Source: Erinaceus europaeus
Taxonomy: Eukaryota > Chordata > Mammalia > Eulipotyphla > Erinaceidae
Reading direction: 5' to 3'
Assembly: GCF_950295315.1 (NCBI RefSeq)
Contig: NC_080179.1
Location: forward strand, 73,737,174 to 73,801,173
Length of the DNA stretch: 64,000 nucleotides
In this document: positions 1-11,252 of the stretch, piece by piece
How positions within the stretch are numbered: the stretch's first letter is position 1
Layout of the letters: every line of letters starts with the position of its first letter
Notes under the pieces: model-generated
Seen by the model: the letters and a program-made list of their open reading frames with translations, nothing else
What the model was told of the DNA's origin: nothing
The model's database searches: none
Program-made: the position numbers and the translations under genes

Positions 1-281
1 CTCTATTTTGAATTTCATAAGCTATAGATGATAGAAGACGTAGATGTATAGAGATATCTATATGTATTGTGTGTGGATATATATGTGAATATATATATAT
101 ATATAAATGTATAGAGATATCTATATGTATTGTGTGTGAATATGTATAGAGATGTACAGAAATATCTGTATATGCTGTGATTATCTATATGTGTTGTGTG
201 TGAATAATTATGTTCCTAAATCTACAACTCCACAGAAATTCATCATATCAAGTAGGAAGAAGATATTGATGCACGACGAAG

Positions 282-350
282 GGTGTGTGTGTGTGTGCGT
301 GTGCGTGTGCGTGTGCATGTGTGTGTGTGTGTGTGCGTGTGTGTGTGTGA
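282..350. repeat. (TG)n microsatellite
   Basis: Alternating TG/CG dinucleotides for about 70 bp. TA/TG-rich low-complexity sequence precedes it from about position 50. Confidence 0.95.
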
Positions 351-379
351 TTTTAATGAAAGAGAAATAGAAACCAGAG

Positions 380-482
380 CACTGCTCAGCTCTGACTTAT
401 GGTGGTGCTGGGGATTGAACCAGGGACCCCAGAGCCTCAGGCAGGAAAGCCCTTTGTCTAACCATTATGCTGTCTCCCCCAA
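380..482 (-). repeat. SINE family D
   Basis: Reverse-orientation copy. It reads gcactgctcagctctgactt, then a gggattgaaccagggacccc B-box complement, then attatgctgtctccccc. Confidence 0.85.
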
Positions 483-483
483 T

Positions 484-1225
484 ATAACTTTGGTTTTGCT
501 TTGTTATTTTTTTGTTCCCAAGGTTGTCACTAGGGCTTGTATGTGCAGGATTCCATCATCCCAATGGGCTCTTTTTTTTTTAGACACAGTGTGAAAGGCA
601 GATACCTCAGCACTGCTCTACCACTCACGAAACTCCTTTATCATGATGCTTTGCTTCCTTTTCTATCCAAAGAATGATTAGAATAAGTAAAACGTGCTAC
701 TTCACATAGAACAGTCTGAAGATACTCCTAATTAGCTAACATAACCATAACCTTTTACCATCAGTGATGTCAGTGCCAAACTTTCTATTGTTGCAAGAGA
801 GAAATACACTCAAAGAATCAAGTTGGACTTGATTAAAAGCTAATGGTCATGTAAAATAACACATTATAACGTATATTCCCTGCTTATCCTTATTTCTTTT
901 CATTCTAAATATGATGTGTCTTGGCGTCTTTAAGTCTGGGTTAATTCTGCTTGTTTTCATAGCAAATGTATTTGTGAGGGATGACGTGAATGCATAACTC
1001 ATAAGGGCATATGCTTGTTTTCTCTGATTTCGGTAGCTGCTGTGAAGCGAGATTTCTTACGGCTCGTCATTCAGAAACACAAGATGATAATGACAATAAA
1101 AGTCTACAGGAAATGTTGACCTTTTATCTCAAATGTATAGTTACCACATTTGAGTCAGAGAGTTGTGACTACTGGATCTGCAATTCAGAAAAGGAAACAG
1201 AAAATAAACAAAAAAGGAAGTGAGA
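484..1225. other. Intergenic, no gene seen
   Basis: Apparently single-copy AT-rich DNA. The only open frame of any length (about 70 codons from 1011) shows no recognisable domain. I see nothing functional here. Confidence 0.5.
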
Positions 1226-1229
1226 CCAC

Positions 1230-1385
1230 TGGGGTCAGGGCCAGGTAGTGTCACATGCATGAGGACTAGCGTCCAAGCCCCCAACCCAAGCCCACCGGCA
1301 GCGGGGGAAGCTTCACGAGCCATAGAGCAGAGAGGCAGCTGCATCTCTCTCTCTTTCCATCTCTAGCTCCCCCTCCTCTTTCACT
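1230..1385 (+). repeat. Diverged SINE (E/B-like)
   Basis: gggccaggtagtgtcacatg head, gggggaagcttcacgagcc middle and a CT-rich 3' part. Too diverged to place in a family. Confidence 0.6.
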
Positions 1386-1389
1386 TTCT

Positions 1390-1745
1390 TTTTTTTTTTT
1401 TCTTTTCTCCTCCAGGTTATTGCCGGGGCTCGGTGCCTGCACCACGAATCCACTGCTCCTGGAGGCTATTTTTTCCCTTTTGTTACCCTGGTGGTTTTAC
1501 CATTGTTGTGGTTATTATTATCATTGTTATTGATGTTGTTGTTGTTAGATAGGACAGAGGGAAATGGAGAGAGGAGGGAAAGACAGAGAGGAGGAGAGAA
1601 AGACAAACACCTGCAGACCTGCTTCACCGCCTGTGAAGCGACTCCTCCAGGTGGGGAGCTGGGGGCTCGAACCGGGATCCTCACGCCGGTCCTTGCGCTT
1701 TGTGCCACCTGCGCTTAGCCCGCGGCACTACTGCCTGACTCCCCT
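1390..1745 (-). repeat. SINE family A, long form
   Basis: Full-length reverse copy. It begins with a T-run and the tctcctccaggttattgccg module, continues through the gacagagggaaatggagaga tract and ends in the tRNA-like head complement at cctgactccc. Confidence 0.92.
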
Positions 1746-1849
1746 CTTTCGTTTTCTATTTCTACCAATTAAAGAAAAATAATAAAAAATATCAATTTTT
1801 ATTTTTATTATGAAAATATGTTTTATGGTTTGTAAGACTTCTGAGAACT

Positions 1850-1990
1850 ACGGTTCTCCTTTGGGAGGTGGGAAGGTGAGGACACAGAACATTGGTGTTG
1901 GGTGTGGTGTGAGACTGTACACTATAGTCTTACAGTCTTGTAACCCACCACTAATCACAGATAAAAATGAAAAAAAAAGTGTCATACAAG
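1850..1990 (+). repeat. Diverged dispersed repeat
   Basis: The string cttacagtcttgtaacccac and the preceding GT-rich stretch resemble a segment near 21705-21910. It looks like the 3' tail of an old retroposon. Class unknown. Confidence 0.35.
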
Positions 1991-1995
1991 ATAGT

Positions 1996-2780
1996 TGCTT
2001 CAAGGGTACAATTTCACACACCCCTAAAATATAGGCCAGCCCACCTCGCCCACCACCAAAGTGCCACCTGCCTCCACTAGCAGGAGCAGCTCTGTTCCGC
2101 CATTTCAGTGGCAGCCCGAGTTCAGCCCATGCGTTCATTCACACGGGCAGAACTTGTTGTACCACTGAGCTGCCTCCCTGGTCTCCGTTATTTATTGACT
2201 GATCTATTTCTTTCTTTTTGGTGTTCCTAGGGCCTCACGCATACATAATTTCACCAGTCGGGGTTTAGTTCTCATTCAGATAGCCAACTAAAAAGACAGA
2301 CAAGAGGAGAGACACCACAGCACTAGATCACCACCCCCCCAGAGACAATGCTTAACATACAAAGCCAAACAAATTGTTATAAGGGGGTGTCTCTTCTCTC
2401 TGCCTCTTTCTGAACAGGAAACATGGTCAGGGCATGTGAAACTACACATATGTAAGGTCCTGGCCTTGTTGGGGTGGGGGGGACACAGTCAATTAGCCTC
2501 AATTTCTCTCTGTTGTATCAAATAATTCGTCATGCAGGCATCGAGCCCCAGCAATAACTCTGGTGATGATTAGTAATAAGGCAATAGGCACTCCTGCATC
2601 CGTATCCTTACCACCTTTATTCATAAAGACAGCAAACCAGCACACTGTTGCTGCGGGATAGAGTGTGGGCCCCACACTGAAGGAAGCGTCAGTATGCTCT
2701 CTCAGGAGGAGGAGGAGGAGGAGAGGAAAAAGAATCTGGAAGAAGGAAGTCTCAAGACCGCATTTTAGTGATTAGACACA
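1996..2780. other. Intergenic, degenerate repeat remnants
   Basis: Contains weak SINE-like traces (about 2085-2350) and a short GGA run near 2706. No coding signal seen. Confidence 0.45.
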
Positions 2781-2797
2781 AGGAAACCCTGGTTTTT

Positions 2798-3893
2798 TGT
2801 TTTTTGTTTTATTATTATTTCTTAGGCCCCTAGAACAAAATACTAACCTTAAATCTTTTATTTTTTTCCCCCAGACCACTGCTCAGTTGTTGTTTATGGT
2901 GATTGGGGGACTGAACCTGGGACCTTAGAGCCTTAGGCATGAGTCTGTTTGCATAACTATTTTGATATCTCCCCAGCCATCTTAAATCTTTTTTTTTTAA
3001 TAATTTATTTCTCTATTGGGGAATTAATGTTTTACATTCAACAGTAAATACAATAGTTTGTACATGCATAACATTCCCCAGATTCCCATTTAACAATACA
3101 ACCCCCACTATGTCATTTATCATCCTTCATGGACCTGTATTCTCCCCACCCACCCACCCACCCCAGAGTCTTTTACTTTGGTGCAATACGCCAATTCCAT
3201 TTCAGGTTCTACTTGTGTTTTCTATTCTAATCTTGTTTTTCAACTTTGGCCTGAGAGTGAGATCATCCCATATTCATCCTTCTGTTTCTGACTTATTTCA
3301 CTCAACATGATTTTTTCAAGGTCCATCCAAGATCGGCTGAAAACGGTGAAGTCACCATTTTTTACAGCTGAGTAGTATTCCATTGTGTATATATATCACA
3401 ACTTGCTCAGCCACTCATCTGTTGTTGGACACCTGGGTTGCTTCCAGGTTTTGGCTATTACAAATTGTGCTGCCAAGAACATATGTGTACACAGATCTTT
3501 TTGGATGGGTGTGTTGGGTTCCTTAGGATATATCCCCAGGAGAGGAATTGCAGGATCATAGGGTAGATCCATTTCTAGCCTTCTGAGGAGAGTTCTCCAG
3601 ACTGTTCTCCACAGAGGTTGGACCCATTGACATTCCCACCAGCAGTGCAGGAGGGTTCCTTTGACCCCACACCCTCTCCAGCATTTGCTGCTGTTCCCTT
3701 TTCTGATGTATGACATTCTCACAGGAGTGAAGTGATATCTCATTGTTGTCTTGATTTGCATTTCTCTGACAATCAGAGACTTGGAGCATTTTTTCATGTG
3801 TTTCTCGGCCTTTTGGATCTCTTCTGTGGCGAGTATTCTGTCCAAGTCCTCCCCCCATTTTTGGATGGGGTTATTTGTTGTCTTGTTGTTGAG
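2798..3893 (-). mobile_element. 5'-truncated LINE-1 with target duplications
   Basis: The - strand encodes the C-terminal part of an L1 ORF2 protein (frame about 3396-3932, broken upstream) and the L1 3' UTR, ending in a T-rich stretch at the low-coordinate side. The 16-bp string ggaaaccctggttttt occurs at 2782-2797 and again at 3894-3909, giving the target-site duplication. A family D SINE is nested inside at 2860-2980. The element lacks a 5' end, ORF1 and most of ORF2, so it is dead. Confidence 0.92.
2860..2980 (-). repeat. SINE family D nested in L1
   Basis: Flanked by cttaaatctttt at 2848-2859 and 2981-2992, so it inserted after the L1. Confidence 0.9.
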
Positions 3894-4224
3894 GGAAACC
3901 CTGGTTTTTATAGAGCTGTGCAGACAGTCCACTGTGCGTTCTCCAAACAGAGATGAAGACCTCAGGTCAGCGACTTTGCCAGCTCTTTTTTTTTTTTCCT
4001 GGATCCTACTCCTTTGCCAAGCACAAGTTCAGACATCTCTCCCTCCTTCTTCTCCTCCCTGTTTCTTCCCCTCTTCTTCTTTTCTCTCCCTCCACCCCAC
4101 CCCAGCCCCTACTCCTGTCCAATGCAGTATAGCGGCTCCAACCTCAGTCCTGGGAACAAACTCTACCTAGTAGCCTATCTCTTCAACAGAGACATTTCTA
4201 TCCAATACCTATAACTTCTTTTTT

Positions 4225-4402
4225 CTTTCTTTCTTTTTTAAATATTTATGTTTGTTTGTTTGTTTGTTTGTTTATGAGAGGGACAGGAGGAGAGAAAGAA
4301 AGAACCAGACATCACTCTGGTACATGTGCTGTCGGGGATTGAACTCGGGACCTCATAGCCTGAGAGTCTCAACATTTTATCCACTGCGCCACCTCCCAGA
4401 CC
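4225..4402 (-). repeat. SINE family C
   Basis: TTTG-rich tail, cagacatcactctggtacat, then the complement of the gataaa-containing head ending cacctcccagaccac. Confidence 0.88.
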
Positions 4403-4507
4403 ACTTATGTATTTTTTTCTTGTCCTTTCTCTGGGTATATATATATACACATGAACACTGGGAAGATCATATTATTTTTATACCGTTTCTTTTTTAATAT
4501 TAATATC

Positions 4508-4612
4508 TTTTTTTTTTGCCTCCAGGGTTATTGCTGGGGTTCGGTACCTGCACTACGAATTCACTCTCTTGGAGGCCATTTTTTCCCTTTTGTTGCCCTT
4601 GTTTATTTTTTT
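4508..4612 (-). repeat. SINE family A, 3' module only
   Basis: Only the tgcctccagggttattgctg module and start of the body remain. The rest is lost at the junction with the following L1. Confidence 0.8.
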
Positions 4613-4624
4613 TCCCCTTTTTTT

Positions 4625-5150
4625 AAATTTTTTTTTAGTACTATTTTTTCTTACTGGGGAATTAATGTTTTACATTCAACAATAAGTACAATAGTTTGTA
4701 TATGCATAACATTCCCCAGATTCCCATATAACAATACAACCCCCACTAGGTCCTCTGAATCCTTCTTGGACCTGTATTCTCCCCACCCATCCACACCCAC
4801 CCCAGAGTCTTTTACTTTGGTGCAATATGCCAATTCCATTTCAGGTTCGACTTGTGTTTTCTCTTCTGATCTTGTTTTTCAACTTCTGCCTGAGAGTGAG
4901 ATCATCCCACATTCATCCTTCTGTTTCTGACTTATTTCACTCAACATGATTTTTTCAAGGTCCATCCAAGATGGGCTGAAAACGGTGAAGTCACCATTTT
5001 TAACAGCTGAGTAGTATTCCATTGTGTATACAGACCACAACTTGCTCAGCCACTCATCTGTTGTTGGACACCTGGGTTTGGCTATTATAAATTGTGCTGC
5101 CAAGAACATATGTGTACACAGATCTTTTTGGATGGATATGTTGCCAGCTC
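4625..5150 (-). mobile_element. 5'-truncated LINE-1 fragment
   Basis: Second, shorter L1 copy closely matching 2986-3500. It shows the same 3' UTR (ttactggggaattaatgttt) and the end of ORF2 with the hallmark TMEYYSAVKN segment read on the - strand. No intact reading frame. Confidence 0.9.
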
Positions 5151-5317
5151 ATTCTAAACTCACCTCATCACTGGGCTTGTCCTACATCCTTAGGGCAGTA
5201 GACATTTCTGCACCAGGGAACCGAGTCCCTTCCAGAAATAGGCTTCTGTTCTCATGCAGACACTGGGAGGTAGACTTCTTCTGTCTCCCTTGACGTCCAT
5301 GTTTTCAATAATTAGTT

Positions 5318-5490
5318 CCCAGACCAGCAGAATAGCTCAATTGGTTAGTGTGTTGCTTTGCCATGTGACACACCCAGGTTCAAGCCCAACCCCCATTGCA
5401 TTGAAGGAGGCTTTGGTGCTGTGCTCTCTTGCTCTGTCTCTCTCTGCGCAGTTATGTCTCTATCTCAGAAGAGAGAGAGAGAGAGCTGCT
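5318..5490 (+). repeat. SINE family E
   Basis: Head agctcaattggttagtgtgt with tttgccatgtgacacaccca and a CT-rich tail ending in gagaga. Confidence 0.75.
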
Positions 5491-5796
5491 AATTCCCCTC
5501 TTATTGAGAAAGACATTCCTGAGCCTGAATGTTTAAAAGAGTTTTATTTGACTTTTTAAAAGATTTACATATAATGTCATATATGGAAAAGGAGGTAACA
5601 GTTACAAGATTGCTACACTGGAGGTTCTAAGAAAAGAGGAAAAATTCACTTGCTGCATAAAGTCAATAGCATCAACTCTTTGCTATCTCCCCAGCCCGGT
5701 GAGCAAGAAGATAGAATATATAAGCTGTTTTAGAGTTACATAAATAAATAGATCAAGTATTGACAATCTCTTCATGAAAGCAAATATGTATGAGAG

Positions 5797-5985
5797 GACT
5801 GGGAGGTAGCTCCCCCAGTACAGCACACTTTTTGCCAGGCATGAGGATCTGGATTCCGGCCCCCACGTGGGCGCACCATGCAGAGGGGGCTTCATAAGCG
5901 GTGGGGCAGTGCCATAGTCTCTCTCTTCCTTTTCTGTCTCTCTCTCCTGCTCTGCCTTTCACCCCCTATGTGAAAAAGAGGAAAG
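5797..5985 (+). repeat. Diverged SINE (E/B-like)
   Basis: gactgggaggtagctccccc head, gggcttcataagcggtgggg middle, CT-rich tail. Confidence 0.65.
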
Positions 5986-6329
5986 AAAAGACAATATACA
6001 TTAGTGAGAAACACTCAAGAGCCAGATAACAAGCACAGACATTTTAAATTACATGTCAATATAAACAGTAGCCCAGGGAAACACTGTCATGCATAAGCCT
6101 CCCACAGGCCCCCACCTGCTCAAACATCAAATCAGGTGTGAGAGTCTCACCAAGTATTTTGAAGCATTTGCCTTCTGCACTTCATGACCAAATAATGTGG
6201 AACGAAAAGAGACACTGCAATTGCAGAAGTCAACACTGCAGACTGGCCTCATCCTTACGTGCAGGAAACCCCCCCCCTTTTTTTCCTTCAAATAACTTTA
6301 TTGAGGAGATGCCAATTTATAAGACTGCT

Positions 6330-6455
6330 GTCACAGAGGTGTACTTCCACATCGCCCCAGCAGATTCAATCCCCAGCATGATGGATGCCAGAGTCACAGA
6401 GGTGTACTTGCACATCGCCCCAGCAGATTCAATCCCCAGCGTGATGGATGCCAGA
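6330..6455. repeat. 63-bp tandem duplication
   Basis: Two adjacent near-identical copies (6330-6392 and 6393-6455), each starting gtcacagaggtgtacttsca and ending gatggatgccaga, differing at a few bases. Confidence 0.9.
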
Positions 6456-6549
6456 GTGACACTCGGGTTCTCATCCTCCCCCGCCCCCCTCTCTCTCTCT
6501 CTTGCTGTCCTTCAAATTCATGTTAACAAATTTAAAGTATACTTTTTTT

Positions 6550-6665
6550 ATACCAGAGCACAGCTGAGCTCTGGCTAATGGTGGTGCAGGGGATTGAACC
6601 TGGGACTTTGGAGCCTCAGGCATGAGCATCTCTTTGCATAACCGTTACGTTATCTACCTCTGCCC
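6550..6665 (-). repeat. SINE family D
   Basis: accagagcacagctgagctc start and a cataaccgttacgttatcta end. Confidence 0.9.
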
Positions 6666-6679
6666 TAAAGAAAATGTTA

Positions 6680-6800
6680 ACAGCTTATTTGGATAGTGTA
6701 CTACTTTGCCAAAAGCGTGACCCGGGTCCTAGTCGGCCCCCACCCCCAACCAAAGGAAGCTTCAGTGCTGTGGTCTTTCTCTGTCTCTATCTAAAAAAGA
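6680..6800 (+). repeat. SINE family E
   Basis: ggatagtgtactactttgcc head and a cttcagtgctgtggtctttc tail. Close to the copy at 29313-29484. Confidence 0.7.
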
Positions 6801-6871
6801 ACAAACAAACAAACCACTAACCATAAAGACTGAAGTCACAAACTAGATCACATTAAAACTAGTATATTCTC

Positions 6872-7166
6872 GGGGGTCAGGCGGTAGCACAGCGGGTTAA
6901 GCACACATGGTGCAAGGCAAAAGGACCTGCATAAGGATCCCGGTTCGAGCCCCTGGCTCCCCACCTGCGGGGAAGTCGCTTCACGAGCGAGCAGTGAGGC
7001 AGGTCTGCAGGTGTCTGTCTTTCTCTCCCCCTCTCTATCTTCCCCTCCTCTCTCTCCATTTCTCTCTGTCCTGTCCAACAACAACATTAATAACAACAAC
7101 AATAGTGACAACACCCATAAAAAAACAACAATGGCAACAAAAGGGGGGGGGGGAAGATTTTTAAAA
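6872..7166 (+). repeat. SINE family A with target duplication
   Basis: Near full length with A-box like tagcacagcgggttaagcac and B-box ggttcgagccc. Flanked by aactagtatattctc at 6857-6871 and 7167-7181. Confidence 0.95.
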
Positions 7167-7181
7167 AACTAGTATATTCTC

Positions 7182-7396
7182 GGGGCCAGGTGGTGGCGCA
7201 CCTGGTTGAGCGCACATGTTACAGTGCACAAGGACCCAGGTTCGAGGCTCTGGTCCCCACCTGCAGGGGGAAAGCTCTGCGAGTGGTGAAGCAGGGATGC
7301 AGGTGTCTCTCTGTCTCTCTCCCTCTCTGTCTCCCCCTTCCCTCTCGATTTCTGACTGTCTCTAGCCAATAAATAAATATAATTTTAAAAAATTTT
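7182..7396 (+). repeat. SINE family B with target duplication
   Basis: Complete copy ending aataaataaatataa. Flanked by the same 15-mer at 7167-7181 and 7397-7411, sharing a boundary with the family A element. Confidence 0.95.
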
Positions 7397-7529
7397 AACT
7401 AGTATATTCTCTTCAAAACTGTCTATGACAAAGACACAAGAAGAGACAAAGGATTCATTTATAGCTTATAAAGACTGCAAGCCATTTATTTAAAAAGACA
7501 AGTTGTCACAATAGAGAAAAATGGGCAAA

Positions 7530-7662
7530 TGTAGGAGGCAGTGCAGTGGCAGAGTTTGGAAGCCTGAGGTCCCAAGTTCAACCTTCAGCATCCTATGTGC
7601 CACCAGTGATTTCTGGTTCCCTCGCTCTTCCGCTTCCACATATCCAGAAGGTAACTAAAATC
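7530..7662 (+). repeat. Diverged SINE (E/C-like)
   Basis: ggaggcagtgcagtggcaga head, caagttcaaccttcagcatc B-box region. Confidence 0.6.
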
Positions 7663-7677
7663 TTAAATAAATATTTA

Positions 7678-7868
7678 GGGCTGGACACTGGCAGGGCCGA
7701 TCGAGCACACGTGCCTATGTGCCCCAGGATGAGGTCCAGAGTCCCCACATGCAGAGAAGCCGCTTGAGCGGTAAGGCAGTGCCGCGCGTGTCTTTGTCTC
7801 TCCTTCTCTGTCTCCCACTTCCCTTTCAATTTCTTTGTCTCCATCCAATAGATAAGCAATAAGCCTGT
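7678..7868 (+). repeat. SINE family B, diverged
   Basis: gggctggacactggcagggc head; the 3' end ctccatccaatagataagca is typical of the family. Confidence 0.8.
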
Positions 7869-8232
7869 TTTGTTTGTTTGTTTGTTTGTTTGTTTGTTTT
7901 TGTCTTAGGGTTATCCCTGGGGCTCAGTGCACTAAGAATCCACTGCTTCTGGAAGCTATTTTTTCTCTTTTGTTGCCCTTGCTTATCGTTGTTGTTGTCA
8001 TTATTGTTGTTATTGCTGTTGTCATTGTTGTTGGATAAGACAGAGAGAAATGGAGAGAGGAGGGGAAGACAGAGAGGGGGAGAGAAAGACAGACACCTGC
8101 AGACCTGCTTCACCGCCTGTGAAGCGACTCCCCTGCAGGTGGGGAGCCGGGGGCTCCAACCGGGATCCTTACCAAGGTCCATGCGTTTTGTGCCATGTGC
8201 ACTTAACCCGCTGCGCTACCACACGGCCCCCA
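7869..8232 (-). repeat. SINE family A, long form
   Basis: TTTG run, 3' module from about 7905, body with GTT/ATT repeats, then tRNA-like head complement ending ctaccacacggccccc. Confidence 0.92.
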
Positions 8233-8239
8233 ATAATAA

Positions 8240-8650
8240 ACCTTTTTTAAAAAGATATGATTACTATATATATATATAGACACATAAAGGGTGGGTCTTA
8301 TAATAGCTAATATCCAGTTGCTAAGTAACAGAAATAAAGCCACAACATAACAACACACACTGACCCAAAAAAAAGTTACAGAAAGTTTCAATAGTGAAGG
8401 AATCCCACATACAGGTTGTGGGTATGGAATGAAGAAAGATTCTGGAAAACTGTCTGACACCATCTACTCAAGCAGAACGGATTTAAACCTACCTACCAAC
8501 AATTCAACTCACAAATATGTACCCAGCTGAAATGTATGTGTATCCTTCCCAAAGTCAGGTTCCAAATTTCACAGAACAGCTATTCACAGGCATGAGACAC
8601 TGGAACCCAGGACCTTTAGCTACTGAAAGGATGTGGAGATCAACTGTGAA
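8240..8650. other. Intergenic, no gene seen
   Basis: Single-copy looking AT-rich DNA with a short TA run near 8267. No coding or structural signal noticed. Confidence 0.45.
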
Positions 8651-8654
8651 ATAC

Positions 8655-9795
8655 TCACAGCAAACTGCTGTGAGGCAACACTAACCCAGGATCACCTGCA
8701 GCTCGCCAGCTGGGGCTGAGCTCAGAGGACACAGGATACAGGATACAGACCCCGGGGCAAGGCTGGAGAACATCCCCGACCATGCCTGCTGGATCCAGCC
8801 GCCTCCGCTTACAGCCCCAGACATTAAAAGCAGCAAATTGTAAAAAAAATTAGCTGGCACTGCAGCTCTCTGGGTGGGCAGCTTGCTAGAGCTCTAGGAT
8901 TCAGTTTCCATAGCAACAGACCTGGAGGGGGAATTCCTGGCTCCCTTGGTTCACCATCAGATCAGCAGCTCCACAGCAGGGAGAGCAGTCACCATCAGAC
9001 TGAGGGCCCACCCACAGCCACCTAGCGAGGGCTCTGAGCTTCAAGTGGTGGGCAGCCCAGGGCAGAGCGTGAACTGTCAACAGCCACAGGAAGAAGCAGC
9101 TCAAGACGGCTAAGTTGACCCCACCAGTGTGTCCTGGAACTCCGCTTCCCCAGAGCCCCACCCCACTAGGGAAAGAGAGAGACAGGCTGGGAGTATGGAT
9201 CCACCAGTCAACACCCATGTTCAGCGGGGAAGCCATTACAGAAGCCAGACCTTCCACCTTCTGCATCCCACAATGACCTTGGGTCCATACTCCCAAAGGA
9301 ATAAAGAATAGGAAAGCTATCGGGGGAGGGGATGGGATATGGAGATCTGGTGGTGGGAATTGTGTGGAGTTGGACTCCTTATCCTATGGTTTTGTTAAAG
9401 TCTCCTTTTTTAAATAATTTTTTTATTTTTTTTTTTAAAGGCTAAGTTGCAGATGCTACCGTGATGCCAGCCTGACTTTCCTGGACAGTTGACCTCACCA
9501 ATGTACCCTGGAACCCCATCTCTCCAGAGCCCTGCCCCACTAGGGAAAGAGAGAGACAGGCTGGGAGTATGGATCCACCTGTCCATGCCCATGTTCATCG
9601 GGGAAGCAATTACAGAAGCCAGACCTTCCACCTTCTGCATCCCATAATGATCCTGGGTCCATACTCCCAGAGGGATAAAGACCAGGAAAGCTATCAGTGG
9701 AGGGGTTGGGATACAGAACTCTGGTGGTGGGGATTGTGGGGAATTGTATCCCGTTTATCCTGTGGTTTTACCGATCATTATTAAATCAATTTTTT
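8655..9795 (+). mobile_element. Retroposed repeat family F (older copy), split
   Basis: A non-LTR type repeat of uncertain class. Its right part is 9450-9795 and its left part runs up to 9117, with the left boundary near 8655 only estimated. A second copy of the same family (9118-9439) is inserted in it. The core recurs at 10717-11050, 36440-36790 and 44497-44750, always ending in a T/A-rich tail after cttatcctatggtttt. That tail and the 5' truncation suggest L1-type retroposition. No reading frame of note. Confidence 0.65.
9118..9439 (+). mobile_element. Repeat family F, nested copy
   Basis: 5'-truncated copy starting near accccaccagtgtgtcctgg and ending in a T/A tail. Flanked by ggctaagttg at 9108-9117 and 9440-9449. 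Confidence 0.85.
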
Positions 9796-9995
9796 TAAAA
9801 AGCTCAGGAAGAGTAGGGCACATGGGAGACAGCCCAGAGCATATCAGGAACTCACTGGGAGAGCAGCCAGCTTGCCAAAGTGATCTCAAGATGAGTCTGG
9901 AGGCACAGGCAAAACCTAGATGTTTCACACAGGCATCATGAATTCTTAGGTTTGAAATAAATCAGCACTTGCCTAGTTTTCTTTTTAAAACACTA

Positions 9996-10142
9996 TATTG
10001 CATGGTTTGGGAGGTGACATAGTGATTAAAGTTTTGGACTCTCAAGCATGAGGTCCTGAGTTCAATGACCCTGGCATCACTTTCCAAAATAATGCTGATT
10101 CTCTTTCTTCTCCTCTCTCTCACATTAATAATAAAATAAATC
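9996..10142 (+). repeat. SINE family C
   Basis: tttgggaggtgacatagtga head, ggactctcaagcatgaggtc middle, ends aataataaaataaatc. Confidence 0.88.
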
Positions 10143-10147
10143 TGTTT

Positions 10148-11050
10148 GCCCTCAACTTGGATCAATAACGGCAGAGAATGTTCCATCCTCCGAAAGGAGG
10201 CTGGACAACATACTCTATGTTCCACCTGAGGAAGATGGGTCCTGATATTGGGGCAGCTTGGAATATTCCTACTCATGACCACAGAACGTGAGCTCAGATC
10301 TAGAGGGATGCAGAGGTCACACAGGCTCCTGAGCTGAATATGGGCCCCAGATCACATCAAATCGATGGGGTTTACAGTCAACAATGTTTATACCCCTTTC
10401 CCATATTTGGGAGCTACTCTCTTCCCTGATCCAGCTTTCTGGTCCTTTTTCTAGTCATGACATCATCTCTCCAGACAGTAAGTTGGATCCACCTGCATAT
10501 CAGATTTCAGGCTCAGGGGAAAAAAGAAAAAGGAAAAAAAAAAAAAAACTAGTATAGCCACAGGCCCTTTGGAATATAACTAAAATATGCCTACTAGCTA
10601 TCTACAAAATGGAGGACACCCCCAACTCTTCATCTGCACTATTCCAGCCCAGCCTTTAGGTCCATGATTGCTCAACAGTTTGTTTGGCTTTGTATGTTAA
10701 CTCTATTTTCAGCCACCAGGTTCCAGATGCTAGCAGGATGCCAACCAGACTTCCCTGGACAGACAACCCCACCAATATGTCCTGGAGCTCCGCTTCCCCA
10801 GAGCCCTGCCCCACTAGGGAAAGAGAGAGACGGGCTGGGAGTATGGATCCACCTGTCAATGCCACAGAAGCCCGACCTTCCACCTTCTGCATCCCACAAT
10901 GACCCTGGGTCCATACTCCCAGAGGGATAGAGAATAGGAAAGCTATCAGGGGAGGGGATGGGATACAGAGATCTGATGGTGGGAACTGTGTGAAGTTGTA
11001 CCCCTCTTATCCTATGGTTTTGGCAATGTTTCCTTTTTATAAATAAATCT
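10148..11050 (+). mobile_element. Repeat family F, longest copy
   Basis: The core at 10717-11050 matches the other F copies. The 570 bp before it may be more of the same element, because the passage around 10620-10720 reads smoothly into the core. Left limit uncertain. A short poly(A) run interrupts it near 10535. Confidence 0.6.
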
Positions 11051-11051
11051 T

Positions 11052-11252
11052 TTTTTTCCTTTTTTATTCATTTCTTATTGGGTAGAGACAGAAATTAAGA
11101 TGGGATGGAAGAGATAAGACAAGGAGAGAGTCAGAGAGACACCTGCATCCCTGCTTCACCACTCCTGAAGCTTCCCCCTGAGGAGCTCGAACCCGGGTCC
11201 CTGTGCATGATAGTATGTGTGCTCTTACCCAGCTGCACTGCTGCCTGGCCTG
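11052..11252 (-). repeat. SINE family B
   Basis: tattgggtagagacagaaat start and tgcactgctgcctggcctgg end. Confidence 0.88.

Noticed and set aside
3396..3932. 178-codon - strand frame as a possible gene
   Set aside because: It is the C-terminal end of an L1 ORF2 in a 5'-truncated element with a target duplication.
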